DNA of 64,000 bases from Leifsonia shinshuensis (GTDB lineage: Bacteria > Actinomycetota > Actinomycetes > Actinomycetales > Microbacteriaceae): positions 3,286,001 to 3,350,000 of the forward strand of contig NZ_CP043641.1 in assembly GCF_014217625.1 (NCBI RefSeq), in the 5' to 3' direction. Shown here piece after piece: positions 1 to 8,772 of the stretch. The translations under genes were made by a program, and so were the position numbers. Position 1 is the stretch's first letter. The number at the start of each line of letters is the position of its first letter. The notes beneath the pieces were generated by a model. It was not told where the DNA came from. It searched no databases and saw nothing but the letters and a program-made list of their open reading frames with translations.

Positions 1-1
1 C

Positions 2-970
<969 letters not shown>

Positions 971-972
971 CC

Positions 973-1617
973 ATGGCTGACCAGAACCGCGACGGGCACG
1001 GCTCGGAGGAGCCGGAGCGCGAGGAGCCGATCATCCGCGACAAGCGGAGGATCGACCCCGAGACCGGCAAGGTTCGCGAGCCTCAGGGCGAAGAGCACGA
1101 CCTCGCGCACGAGGAGCTGGTGGATGTGGGCCCGGGTGAGGAGGAGAGCGTCCTGTCCGACGACGACCTCGACATCCTCTCCGGCCAGACCACGTCCGAC
1201 CAGCTCGCGGCGGAGCGGCTCGCCGACCTCCAGCGGGTGACCGCGGAGTACGCGAACTACCGCAAGCGCACCGAGGCCAATCGGGAGGTCGAGCGCGAGC
1301 GCGCGATCGGGGACGCCGTCAAGGGTCTCATCCCGGTGCTCGACGACCTGGAGCGCGCCGACAAGCACGGCGACCTGACCGAGGGCAGCGCGTTCGCGAC
1401 CATCGCGGCCAAGCTGCGCACCGCGGTCGAGCGGCTCGGCCTCACCCAGTACGGCGAGAAGGGCGAGCCCTTCGACCCGCAGGTCCACGAGGCGATCTTC
1501 CAGCAGCCCACCCCCGGCGTGACGGCCGACACCGTCGCCGACGTGGTGGAGACCGGCTACCGGCTGGGCTCCACCGTGGTCCGGGTGGCCAAGGTGGTCG
1601 TCGCCACCCCGGCCTGA
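973..1617 (+). CDS. grpE: Nucleotide exchange factor GrpE
   Basis: This 214-residue protein is the nucleotide exchange factor that releases ADP from DnaK. It has an acidic, disordered N-terminus (about residues 1-75), then the long dimerising helix (around LADLQRVTAEYANYRKRTEANRE) and the compact beta-rich C-terminal domain (GEPFDPQVHEAIFQ and GYRLGSTVVRVAKVVV). The ATG follows the dnaK stop by 2 bases and dnaJ follows after a gap of about 115 bases, the usual actinobacterial dnaK-grpE-dnaJ-hspR order. It is of normal length for the family. Confidence 0.97.
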   Translation: MADQNRDGHGSEEPEREEPIIRDKRRIDPETGKVREPQGEEHDLAHEELVDVGPGEEESVLSDDDLDILSGQTTSDQLAAERLADLQRVTAEYANYRKRTEANREVERERAIGDAVKGLIPVLDDLERADKHGDLTEGSAFATIAAKLRTAVERLGLTQYGEKGEPFDPQVHEAIFQQPTPGVTADTVADVVETGYRLGSTVVRVAKVVVATPA

Positions 1618-1732
1618 CCGGCCGGACGATGAGCGCCAGGAGCGGCGGGATGCGTGTCCCGCCGCTCCGCGCGCCACGACACATGCAGACTTCGACACAG
1701 ATCACGACAGCACAGGCAGGAGAGGAGGCGCC

Positions 1733-2725
1733 GTGGCAAGCCAGGACTGGTTCGACAAGGACTTCTACAAGGTCCTAGGCGTCTCCAAGGACGTCAGCGA
1801 GGCGGACCTCAAGAAGACGTACCGCAAGCTCGCGCGCAAGTACCACCCGGACTCCAACCCGGGCGACCCGGCGGCGGAGGCCAAGTTCAAGGAGATCAGC
1901 GAGGCCCACTCGGTGCTCGCCGACCCCGAGCAGCGCAAGGAGTACGACCAGATCCGGGCCATGGGTTCCGGAGCGCGGTTCACCGCTCCGGGCTCGAGCA
2001 GCCAGGGCGGCTTCGACGACGTGTTCGGCGGGATGTTCGGCGGCGGCCAGGGCGGCCAGCGCTACACATTCCAGCAAGGCGGGCAGGGCGGCTTCGACGA
2101 CGTCTTCGGCGGCCTGTTCGGCAACGGCCGGTTCGGCACGACGAGCGGGGGCTACCGCGGCTACGGCGGCCCGACCCGCGGCAACGACGTGACCGCGCAC
2201 ACCACCATCGACTTCGTCACCGCCACCAAGGGCGAGACCATCAGCCTCCAGGCCGCGGACGGCAAGCCGTTCAAGGTCAAGATCCCCGCGGGCGTGGCCG
2301 ACGGCCAGAAGATCAAGCTGCGCGGCAAGGGCCAGCCCAGCCCGGATGGCGGCGAGGCCGGCGACATCGTCCTCACCGTGACCGTGCGCAAGCACCCGGT
2401 GTTCGAGCGCGACGGCCTGAACCTCCGCGTCACCGTCCCCGTCACCTTCGCGGAGGCCGCGCTCGGCGCGACCATCGAGGTGCCGACCCTCGGCGGCGAC
2501 CCGGTCAAGCTGCGCGTGGCGCCCGGCACCCCGAGCGGCCGCGTGCTGCGGGTGAAGGGCCGCGGCGTCCAGACCGCGAAGGGCACCGGCGACCTCCTGG
2601 CCGTCGTGCAGGTCGCGGTGCCGTCGCACCTCTCCGGCGACGCCAAGGAGGCGCTGGAGGCGTTCGCCGCCAAGCTGCCGGATGAGAACCCGCGCGACGA
2701 CATCCTCGCGAAGGCGAGGAGCTGA
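1733..2725 (+). CDS. dnaJ: DnaJ-type co-chaperone lacking the zinc-finger domain
   Basis: This 330-residue J-domain protein stimulates DnaK ATPase. The N-terminal J domain (residues 8-75) has the catalytic HPD at 38-40. A Gly/Phe-rich stretch (about 85-145) contains two near-copies of GGFDDVFGG, followed by the two C-terminal beta domains (IPAGVADGQKIKLRGKG, then GGDPVKLRVAPGTPSGRVLRVKGRG). None of the four CxxCxGxG zinc motifs of type I DnaJ is present, so it is type II (CbpA-like) although it occupies the operonic dnaJ position. The start is GTG behind a purine-rich AGGAGAGGAGG site. The next gene, hspR, begins 8 bases after the stop. Confidence 0.95.
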   Translation: MASQDWFDKDFYKVLGVSKDVSEADLKKTYRKLARKYHPDSNPGDPAAEAKFKEISEAHSVLADPEQRKEYDQIRAMGSGARFTAPGSSSQGGFDDVFGGMFGGGQGGQRYTFQQGGQGGFDDVFGGLFGNGRFGTTSGGYRGYGGPTRGNDVTAHTTIDFVTATKGETISLQAADGKPFKVKIPAGVADGQKIKLRGKGQPSPDGGEAGDIVLTVTVRKHPVFERDGLNLRVTVPVTFAEAALGATIEVPTLGGDPVKLRVAPGTPSGRVLRVKGRGVQTAKGTGDLLAVVQVAVPSHLSGDAKEALEAFAAKLPDENPRDDILAKARS

Positions 2726-2733
2726 GTCCGCTC

Positions 2734-3147
2734 ATGGACGAGAACACCCAGGTCTTCGTGATCTCGATCGCGGCCGAGCTCGCGGGCATGCACCCGCAGA
2801 CCCTCCGGCAGTACGACCGGCTCGGGCTGGTCAGCCCGCGCCGGACGGCGGGCAAGTCGCGCCGCTACTCGATGCGCGACGTCCAGAAGCTCCAGGAGAT
2901 CGCGCGGCTGGGGTCGGAGGGCGTGAGCCTGGAGGGCATCCGCCGCATCCTGGAGCTCGAAGACCACGTGAACGCGCTCAGCGACCGTGTGCGCGAGCTG
3001 GAGTCGGCGCTCGCCGACGAACTCCTCAACCGGCCGGGGCGGCGGGTCTTCGCCGCGGGGTCGGAGGGCGAGGTCGTCTCCATGCGCGCGGGCACCCGGG
3101 TGCGGCGCAGCAACCAGATCGTGGTGTGGCGGCCGCTGGAGCGGTAG
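2734..3147 (+). CDS. hspR: HspR, MerR-family heat-shock repressor
   Basis: This 137-residue MerR-family regulator has an N-terminal winged helix-turn-helix (AAELAGMHPQTLRQYDRLGL at about 13-32, then SRRYSMRDVQKLQEIARL) and a coiled-coil dimerisation helix (about 75-105). In actinobacteria HspR, with DnaK as co-repressor, binds HAIR operators (TTGAG-N9-CTCAA) ahead of the dnaK operon and clpB. The clpB promoter in this same window carries a perfect site of this form (39288-39314), so a complete HspR circuit can be read here apart from the dnaK promoter. It is the last gene of the operon, 8 bases after dnaJ, and is followed by a strong terminator. Confidence 0.96.
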   Translation: MDENTQVFVISIAAELAGMHPQTLRQYDRLGLVSPRRTAGKSRRYSMRDVQKLQEIARLGSEGVSLEGIRRILELEDHVNALSDRVRELESALADELLNRPGRRVFAAGSEGEVVSMRAGTRVRRSNQIVVWRPLER

Positions 3148-3170
3148 CGCAGCACCGGGTCACGAACGAA

Positions 3171-3211
3171 GCCGGCCGGCGCCGTGAGAAACGGCGCCGG
3201 CCGGCTTTCTT
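3171..3211 (+). terminator. Rho-independent terminator of the dnaK-grpE-dnaJ-hspR operon
   Basis: A perfect 15-bp inverted repeat (3171-3185 with 3191-3205) surrounds the 5-base loop GAGAA and is followed by TTTCTT. It lies 24 bases after the hspR stop and also faces the convergent gene ending at 3235, so it may act in both directions. Confidence 0.93.
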
Positions 3212-3234
3212 CGCCCGCCGCCGGGCGACCGCGC

Positions 3235-4923
3235 TCAGTACGCGATGTACGGGACGTCGTACCAGGTGCTGGCGATCGTCCTCGCGTTCGGCGGCAGGGT
3301 GGTGATCTTCACCGGCGTCGGGAAGGTGGCGGGGAGGCCCGTGCCCATCCCGGGGTTGCCCTCCTCGTACAGTCCCGCGAACCAGACGTCGCCCGAGTTG
3401 TCGAGCACGATCAGGTTGTGGGCGCCGCAGGCCATCTCCTTCACGTCGTCGACGAGCACCTTCGCCCAGGTCCGGGTCGCGGTGGTCGTGCCGATGCCGA
3501 GGTACCCGCGCGCCGCTCCGTTGCTGCCGATCGCCCAGAGCGAGTTGTCCGACGTCTTGGCGTAGTAGGCCGCCCCGTTCGTGTCGTACGGGTGCTTCGC
3601 CCAGAGCTCCACGACGTCGCCGGGCGGACCGGCGATCTCCTGGACGTCGCCACTGGTCGCGTAGTCGGCCGGAGTGATGGTCGCGGGCTGCGTGCTCGAG
3701 TAGAGGAGGCGCCCGTCCGTGGTGAGCATCATGACCGAGTTGTCCTCGCTCTGCTGCACCCGCTTCACGCCGGTGACCGGAGAGCCGTCCGGCATCATGA
3801 GCTGAGCAACCTGACCTCGGGAGGTGGTCCGCGGCAGGCCGTTCGAGTAGTTCCGGAAGCTTCCGCTGTAGCCGGTGAACCAGACCGTGCCGTCGACGAG
3901 GCTCCACACCAGCGCGTCGCCGAACCGGTTGGGGCTGAGCGTCGCGGGCTTCGCCGGGAGGGCGCCGCCGATCTTCTCCCACCGGGTCAGGTACCGGGAT
4001 CCCGTGGTGTCGCCCGGGATGGCGAGGTAGTTGGAGACCTGCTCGCCGGTCGCCCACCAGTCGCCGGCCGAGTCCTCCACCACGAAGAGGCCCTGCTCGG
4101 ACCCGCACGTGTCCACGACCGCCCGGACGGCGTCCGTGAACGGCGTGCCGTCCTGCTTCAGCGGTTCGATGGGATTCAGGACCGAGAGCTCGGTGCTGCC
4201 TGTCCCGACCTCCGCGAACATGTTGTACCCGCCCGTGCGGACCGTGCCCCGCTCCGTGATGCCGAGGTACGAGCTGATGCCGGCGTAGACGCCCGAGAGG
4301 CGTTCGTCGATCGCCAGGGGCGTCGGCCACACGACGGCGTTCCGGCTGGCGCCGTTGCCGGTCTGGCCTTCCGGGGTGTGACCGCCGACGGCGTAGACGA
4401 AACCGGTCCTGGTGGCCAGCGTCGAGACCGCGGTCCCGCCGTTCCCTGTCGCGGTGATCGTGGCCTCCGTGTCGCCCTTTCCGTAGGGCGGGACGGCGAC
4501 GTAGACCTCGGCGATCCCGCTGGACGAGGTCGTGACGGTCACGGTCTGCGTCGGGGTGAATGTCGCGTTCGTCGCAGCGGTGAAGAACGAGAATCCCGCA
4601 CCGCTGAGTGTCAGCGTCACGGTCGTGGCGCGGGCGGGCGACACGGTGATCGGGACGACGGTCGCCGTCGGCCGTGCGGCGGTCGGGTATCCCGTCGGCA
4701 GGCCGTTGGCGCCGAAATTGGTCGCGATGGACCAGCCGCCGCCGACGACACCCGTCAGCGTCTGCGGGAGGTTGACCGGGCCGTCCGTGGAGGACGCGTA
4801 CGCCGGTGACGCGGTCGCCAGTGCGATGGCGGGGACGCTCCAGGCGCTCGCCGCGACGACGGTCCGCCGGGAGGGCAGACGGCTCCCGGTGCCGGGTCGG
4901 TGATCTTCGTTGGTACTCGACAT
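3235..4923 (-). CDS. Tat-exported RCC1-repeat-like protein
   Basis: This 562-residue exported protein has a twin-arginine signal (SRRTVVAASAWSVPAIALA, about residues 18-36) ending near SPAYA-S, so it is probably secreted folded through Tat. After an Ig-like beta-rich region (about 75-170) it shows repeated units resembling regulator of chromosome condensation (RCC1) blades, for example a block reading VKEMACGAHNLIVLDNSGDVWFAG and another with NSLWAIGSNG and GYLGIGTTT, which predicts a beta-propeller. The ATG is preceded by AAGGAA at good spacing. No catalytic motif is evident and its role is unknown. It converges on the dnaK operon terminator and stands alone. Confidence 0.8.
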   Translation of the reverse strand: MSSTNEDHRPGTGSRLPSRRTVVAASAWSVPAIALATASPAYASSTDGPVNLPQTLTGVVGGGWSIATNFGANGLPTGYPTAARPTATVVPITVSPARATTVTLTLSGAGFSFFTAATNATFTPTQTVTVTTSSSGIAEVYVAVPPYGKGDTEATITATGNGGTAVSTLATRTGFVYAVGGHTPEGQTGNGASRNAVVWPTPLAIDERLSGVYAGISSYLGITERGTVRTGGYNMFAEVGTGSTELSVLNPIEPLKQDGTPFTDAVRAVVDTCGSEQGLFVVEDSAGDWWATGEQVSNYLAIPGDTTGSRYLTRWEKIGGALPAKPATLSPNRFGDALVWSLVDGTVWFTGYSGSFRNYSNGLPRTTSRGQVAQLMMPDGSPVTGVKRVQQSEDNSVMMLTTDGRLLYSSTQPATITPADYATSGDVQEIAGPPGDVVELWAKHPYDTNGAAYYAKTSDNSLWAIGSNGAARGYLGIGTTTATRTWAKVLVDDVKEMACGAHNLIVLDNSGDVWFAGLYEEGNPGMGTGLPATFPTPVKITTLPPNARTIASTWYDVPYIAY

Positions 4924-5221
4924 GTGTTCCTTGTTCCTCGATGGAGCGGCGGCAGAGGGGCGCCGTCAAGGCAGGACGCTAAGGGCAGCGGTGCCGGCGT
5001 TGCCGCGGATTCACGGCCTCATCGCACTCATCCCGGGGGAGAACTCACCGTCTGCTTCACCTTGATTTCGTTCGTGATCCGGGCGTTTTAGCCTCATGCT
5101 CAGACACCTCTGGTGTATATAGCCGACACCCTGAACGCTCGGGCCGTATGCGAGGGCGGACATGACGAAGGGGCCGCCGCCTCGTCTCTCCGCTCGGGAG
5201 AGGTGTGGCGACGAGCCCCTC
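4924..5221. other. Intergenic region, no gene seen
   Basis: About 300 bases separate the start of the RCC1-like gene from the end of the phosphatase gene. Both genes are on the minus strand, so this should hold the RCC1-like gene's promoter; an AT-rich TATATA around 5117 is the only conspicuous promoter-like patch. At 5169-5220 there is an imperfect hairpin (AGGGG with CCCCT, CTCGTC with GACGAG, and an inner TCTCC/GGAGA) that would lie just downstream of the phosphatase transcript. Confidence 0.5.
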
Positions 5222-5241
5222 GGCGCTCCGTGCGGAGCGCC
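5222..5241 (-). terminator. Hairpin downstream of the phosphatase gene
   Basis: A perfect 9-bp inverted repeat, GGCGCTCCG / CGGAGCGCC (5222-5230 with 5233-5241), lies 8 bases beyond the stop of the minus-strand phosphatase gene. There is no T tract, but a second, imperfect hairpin follows at 5169-5220, so the pair plausibly forms the transcript end. Confidence 0.6.
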
Positions 5242-5248
5242 GGCGTCG

Positions 5249-6955
5249 TCAGCGCTGGGAAGCCGGGAGGGCCTTCGTCCCCTCGATCTTCACCGCCTGG
5301 AGCGCGCGCGGGTCGAGCCCGAGCTGGTTCAAGATGGTCGGCGCGATCTGCGTCGTCTCGACCGGCGCGCCGATCCGCTGCGCGTGCTTCGCGCCGGGGG
5401 TGGAGACCAGGATCGGGACGTTGCGGTCGTCGGCGCTCGCGCCGCCGTGCTCCGCGATCTTCGAGGTGCCGCCGGTGTAGACGACACCGGTCTGCGCGAT
5501 GCCCAGGACGTCCGGGATGCGCGGGTCGGTGGCCGCGGTGCCGTAGTACTTCGCGACTGCTTCTCCCGCGTAGATCGTGGTGAGGCCCGAGGCCTGCACC
5601 GTGACCGGCGCGCTGGAGATCGTGTTGCCCGCGGCGGTGTGCGTCGCCAGGTACTGCTTGGCGAAGTCGGCGGCCGCCTGGGTGTGGTCGTTCAGCCAGA
5701 GCTGCATGATGTCGTCGTCCGTCGAGAACGCGACGAGGGCGCCGGTTCCGGGGTGGGCGGCGGTCCACGCGGCGTTCAGGCCGGCGATGATCGGGCCGTC
5801 GTCCACGCGCTTGAGGGCGGCCGGATTCATCGGGGACTGACCGTGCTTGGCGGACAGGATGATCGTCGTGTCACCCGCGTGGCCGGTCTTCTTCAGCTCG
5901 GAGGTGAACGCCCCCAGCGAGGCGTCGATGTAGTCGAGCGCCTTGCTCAGCAGCGGGCCGGGGGTGGAGCCGTCGGCGAGGTAGCCGCCGGCGAGGCCTT
6001 CGGAGGTCGGCAGCTTCTGGGCGGTGGAGACGGTCTGGAAGTTCATGCCGAAGATGGCGGGGACCGGCGCGGCGGTGGCGCCGGAGTGGTCCTTGCCGTC
6101 GATCTCGTTGAGCACGGCCTTCACCTTGTAGCCGTCGTACTGCTGGGTGGCCAGGTTGTCCTTCGTCCAGTCGCCGGTGAACGGAGCGGCGGCATTGCTG
6201 TTGATCTCCGGCGTGAAGAGGTCGTCGACGCCGTTGCCCGACGGGCCGTTGAGGATCTCGTAGGCCGGGTGCTTGTCGCTCCACGCGGTGTGCAGCCCGG
6301 CCTGCTTGGCGACCTCGAACACCGTGTTCACCTTGATGTACTGGTGCGGGTACACCGGCTTGCAGGTGGCCGGGTCGACCGGCAGCTGGGCCGGGTCGAG
6401 CAGCGTAGCCGGAGTGCCGGTCATCGAGAGGATGCTGCCGGGGAGGCCGGAGAGCCCCTGGCCGGCGTCGATGCTGGACTGGTTCTTGTCCGCGGCCTCC
6501 GTGTAGGCGACCTCCGCACCGGGCTTCGCGGCGGCGCAGTTCGTGGTCCCTGCCGGGAGGAGGGCGTGGTTGAAGGTGTCGTCGTAGTAGACGCCGGTCG
6601 TGCCCGGGTTGCCGCCGGTGACCTGCGCGACCATCCCGGGGAACGAGTCGGACGGCACCGGGGTGGAGGCCTGCGTGTAGTCGGTGCCGTGCGCGGCGAG
6701 GGCGGCCATCGCGGAGCCCGGGTGGCTGCGGACGTACCAGTCGAGGTCCTTCTGGTGGAGGCCGTCGACGGAGAGCAGGAGGACGTGCTTCACCGCGGTG
6801 CGGCCGTCGCGGTCGCCGTTCTCGCCGTTCTGGCCGTTGTGGCCTTCGTCGGCGAGGGAGGGCGCGGCGGTGAGGCCGACGAGCAGAGCACCGCCGACGA
6901 TGGCGGCGCTCGCGCCGAGGAACCGCGGTCGCGCGGTCCGACTCATGGGGGCCAT
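5249..6955 (-). CDS. Secreted alkaline-phosphatase-superfamily phosphodiesterase/pyrophosphatase
   Basis: This 568-residue exported protein belongs to the alkaline phosphatase superfamily (type I phosphodiesterase / nucleotide pyrophosphatase type). The chosen ATG at 6955 sits 6 bases after GAAAGG; longer in-frame starts lack a ribosome site. After a signal peptide (FLGASAAIVGGALLVGLTA, cleavage near SLADE) come the metal-binding start of the fold (HVLLLSVDGLH), the putative nucleophile loop (TPVPSDSFPGM), AKHGQSPMNP and a C-terminal EHGGASADDRNVP block carrying further metal ligands. It probably cleaves phosphodiesters or pyrophosphates outside the membrane; the substrate cannot be told. A short linker rich in Gly, Asn and Asp follows the signal. 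It is a single-gene unit. Confidence 0.85.
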   Translation of the reverse strand: MAPMSRTARPRFLGASAAIVGGALLVGLTAAPSLADEGHNGQNGENGDRDGRTAVKHVLLLSVDGLHQKDLDWYVRSHPGSAMAALAAHGTDYTQASTPVPSDSFPGMVAQVTGGNPGTTGVYYDDTFNHALLPAGTTNCAAAKPGAEVAYTEAADKNQSSIDAGQGLSGLPGSILSMTGTPATLLDPAQLPVDPATCKPVYPHQYIKVNTVFEVAKQAGLHTAWSDKHPAYEILNGPSGNGVDDLFTPEINSNAAAPFTGDWTKDNLATQQYDGYKVKAVLNEIDGKDHSGATAAPVPAIFGMNFQTVSTAQKLPTSEGLAGGYLADGSTPGPLLSKALDYIDASLGAFTSELKKTGHAGDTTIILSAKHGQSPMNPAALKRVDDGPIIAGLNAAWTAAHPGTGALVAFSTDDDIMQLWLNDHTQAAADFAKQYLATHTAAGNTISSAPVTVQASGLTTIYAGEAVAKYYGTAATDPRIPDVLGIAQTGVVYTGGTSKIAEHGGASADDRNVPILVSTPGAKHAQRIGAPVETTQIAPTILNQLGLDPRALQAVKIEGTKALPASQR

Positions 6956-7171
6956 CAGCATCCTTTCGAGAGGCCGCCCCCGAACGGGGGCGTTCAACCT
7001 CGTCGATCCTGGCGCTGCGCGCGGGCGCGCCACCATCCGCGCGGGCGAGTGCTCGCCCAGGCTTCACGCGGCGTTCACCGGGCGGGGGACGGCGTGGAGG
7101 GGGCTTTCAGGTGGGAGGCGGTTGGGGTGTGGAGGGGTTCATGAAGGGGTGTTCAGAACACCTGCTGACCC

Positions 7172-7912
7172 TCACAACGCCGACGACGCCCCCTGCCCCA
7201 CGTACAGCGTGTTGCGGAACTCCCGGGCCTCCTCCGCCGCGATGTCGCTGTCGATGCCCGCGCGCACCTCGCGCATCAGCTTGTGCAGCTCCTCGTGCTT
7301 GCCCGGCACGCGCGCGTGGCCCGTGCTGTCCCAGAGGTTCGACACCGGGAGGGTGTCGCCGGCCTCCACCGCCAGCGTCCACTCCTCGGTCGTCGCGACC
7401 GCCGCGAACTCCGAGTCCATCGTCACCAGGACGCTGATGTGGAGGGCGTCCGCCGAGATCGAGCCGGCCTCGTTGACCAGGTCGAGGGTGCCGGTCGCGT
7501 CGGACAGGAACTCGACCGTGAAGCCGAGGGCAGCGGCGTCGCGGGCGGTGCCGGCGCAGCAGTGCTGGGTCATGTAGCCGGCGATCGTCACCGTGTCGAT
7601 GCCCTCCGCGCGCAGCCACTGCTCCAGCTGGGTGCCGGCGAACGACGAGACGCCCTGTTTGGTGACCAGGAGGTCGGGCGTGCGGTCGGCGACCGACGAG
7701 TGCAGCGCGGCGCCCTCCGAGCCGCGGGCGAACACCGGGGAGCCCTCGTCCTCGATGTGCTGCACGATCACCAGCTTCACGCCGTGGTCGGCGGCCGAGT
7801 CCATCGCCACCTCGATGTTCGGGATGGACGTCAACAGGTCCGGGTGGCAGATCTTCAGGTTGCCGGTGACGTACTCGTTCTGCACGTCGATCACGATGAG
7901 TGCGCGCTTCAT
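7172..7912 (-). CDS. Isochorismatase-family cysteine hydrolase
   Basis: This 246-residue cytosolic enzyme has the isochorismatase/nicotinamidase fold, with the expected catalytic triad Asp9 (IVIDVQNEY), Lys85 (LLVTKQGVSSF) and a cysteine at 118 or 119 in GYMTQHCCAGTARDA. Family members hydrolyse amides or vinyl ethers through a thioester. The substrate is unknown. It is about 50 residues longer than minimal members owing to a C-terminal extension (about 200-246) ending in FRNTLYVGQGASSAL. It stands alone. A second, unrelated member of the family is at 30658-31206. Confidence 0.85.
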   Translation of the reverse strand: MKRALIVIDVQNEYVTGNLKICHPDLLTSIPNIEVAMDSAADHGVKLVIVQHIEDEGSPVFARGSEGAALHSSVADRTPDLLVTKQGVSSFAGTQLEQWLRAEGIDTVTIAGYMTQHCCAGTARDAAALGFTVEFLSDATGTLDLVNEAGSISADALHISVLVTMDSEFAAVATTEEWTLAVEAGDTLPVSNLWDSTGHARVPGKHEELHKLMREVRAGIDSDIAAEEAREFRNTLYVGQGASSAL

Positions 7913-7955
7913 GGACGCACTCTAACGCCGCAGTCGCCGCGCCAGGCAGAGTGGA

Positions 7956-8651
7956 TCAGGGGAGTGCTGCGGGCGGCTCGGGCAGCGGGTGCCCCACCCA
8001 CGCCGCCCAGGCCTCCCACCGCTCCGGCAGCCACGCGCGTCCCGCGAGCTGCGGGTGCCCGGGATGCCGCGCCCGCGCCCACAGCACGAACAGCAGCTCC
8101 GCCCAGTGCGAGTAGATCCGCCAGGTGACCGGCCCCCGGTCGGACCGTCCCTGCAGCACCACCGTGTTGAAACCGACCACCTGCATGAGGTCGACCGACG
8201 CCCAGTCCCAGCGGAACGTGCCCGTGCCGGTCACGATCACGAACCCGCGGTCGGTGACGGTCAGCATCCCGGCGCTGTCGGGACGCCAGACGACCTGCGC
8301 GTCGGCCATCGCCTGCGCCCGGGCGGCGTTGTTCCTGGATGCGTTGGCGGCGAGCGTCCCCGCGGTCACCGCGAGGCCGATCACGCCCGTCCCGAAGGCG
8401 AAAGCGCCGGTGCGCTGGTAGCTGCCGTCGCCGATCGCGCGCATGGAGTCCAGGGTGTACGTGCCCTGGGCGAGCGCGACCTCCCCGTCCTGCAGCGGGA
8501 AGAGCGTGCGGATGCCCTGGTCCGCCACGGCGCCGCCCGCGATCGCGGCTTGCTCGACCGCGGCGAGCAGGCGCGCGGTGTGCCAGAGCGCGCTGTCGGC
8601 GTCGGTCCACGGGCGGGCGCCGGCGGCACCGGCGAGCAATTCGTCCGTCAT
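7956..8651 (-). CDS. Conserved-looking cytosolic protein of unknown function
   Basis: I do not recognise this 231-residue protein. The ATG at 8651 (MTDELLAG) is preferred to an in-frame TTG at 8717, which has no ribosome site. It begins with a helical segment (ALWHTARLLAAVEQAAI), continues with a beta-rich middle (DGEVALAQGTYTLDSMRAIGDG; GMLTVTDRGFVIVTGTGTFRWDW) and ends in a Trp/Pro-rich part (WIYSHWAEL-like, then GHPLPEPPAAL). A short Ala/Gly segment (about 86-105) could be a membrane hairpin or a buried helix. The GTGTFRWDWASVDLMQVVGF block resembles PH-like beta-domain regions, but I cannot assign it. Confidence 0.65.
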   Translation of the reverse strand: MTDELLAGAAGARPWTDADSALWHTARLLAAVEQAAIAGGAVADQGIRTLFPLQDGEVALAQGTYTLDSMRAIGDGSYQRTGAFAFGTGVIGLAVTAGTLAANASRNNAARAQAMADAQVVWRPDSAGMLTVTDRGFVIVTGTGTFRWDWASVDLMQVVGFNTVVLQGRSDRGPVTWRIYSHWAELLFVLWARARHPGHPQLAGRAWLPERWEAWAAWVGHPLPEPPAALP

Positions 8652-8772
8652 GGCGCAGAGCTTATAGCGCGGCCCGTGACAGCGCGGGGACTGAAAGCTG
8701 ATCGACGCGACAGTCAATATTGCGGCGGGCCGACTTGGTCCAAATGTCGGAGGCCTTCGAGATCCTTCAAGA

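Noticed and set aside
3026..4969. A 647-codon minus-strand frame offset from the RCC1-like gene
   Set aside because: It overlaps the RCC1-like gene in another frame of the same strand and is Arg/Asp-rich, whereas the chosen frame has a Tat signal, cleavage site and ribosome site.
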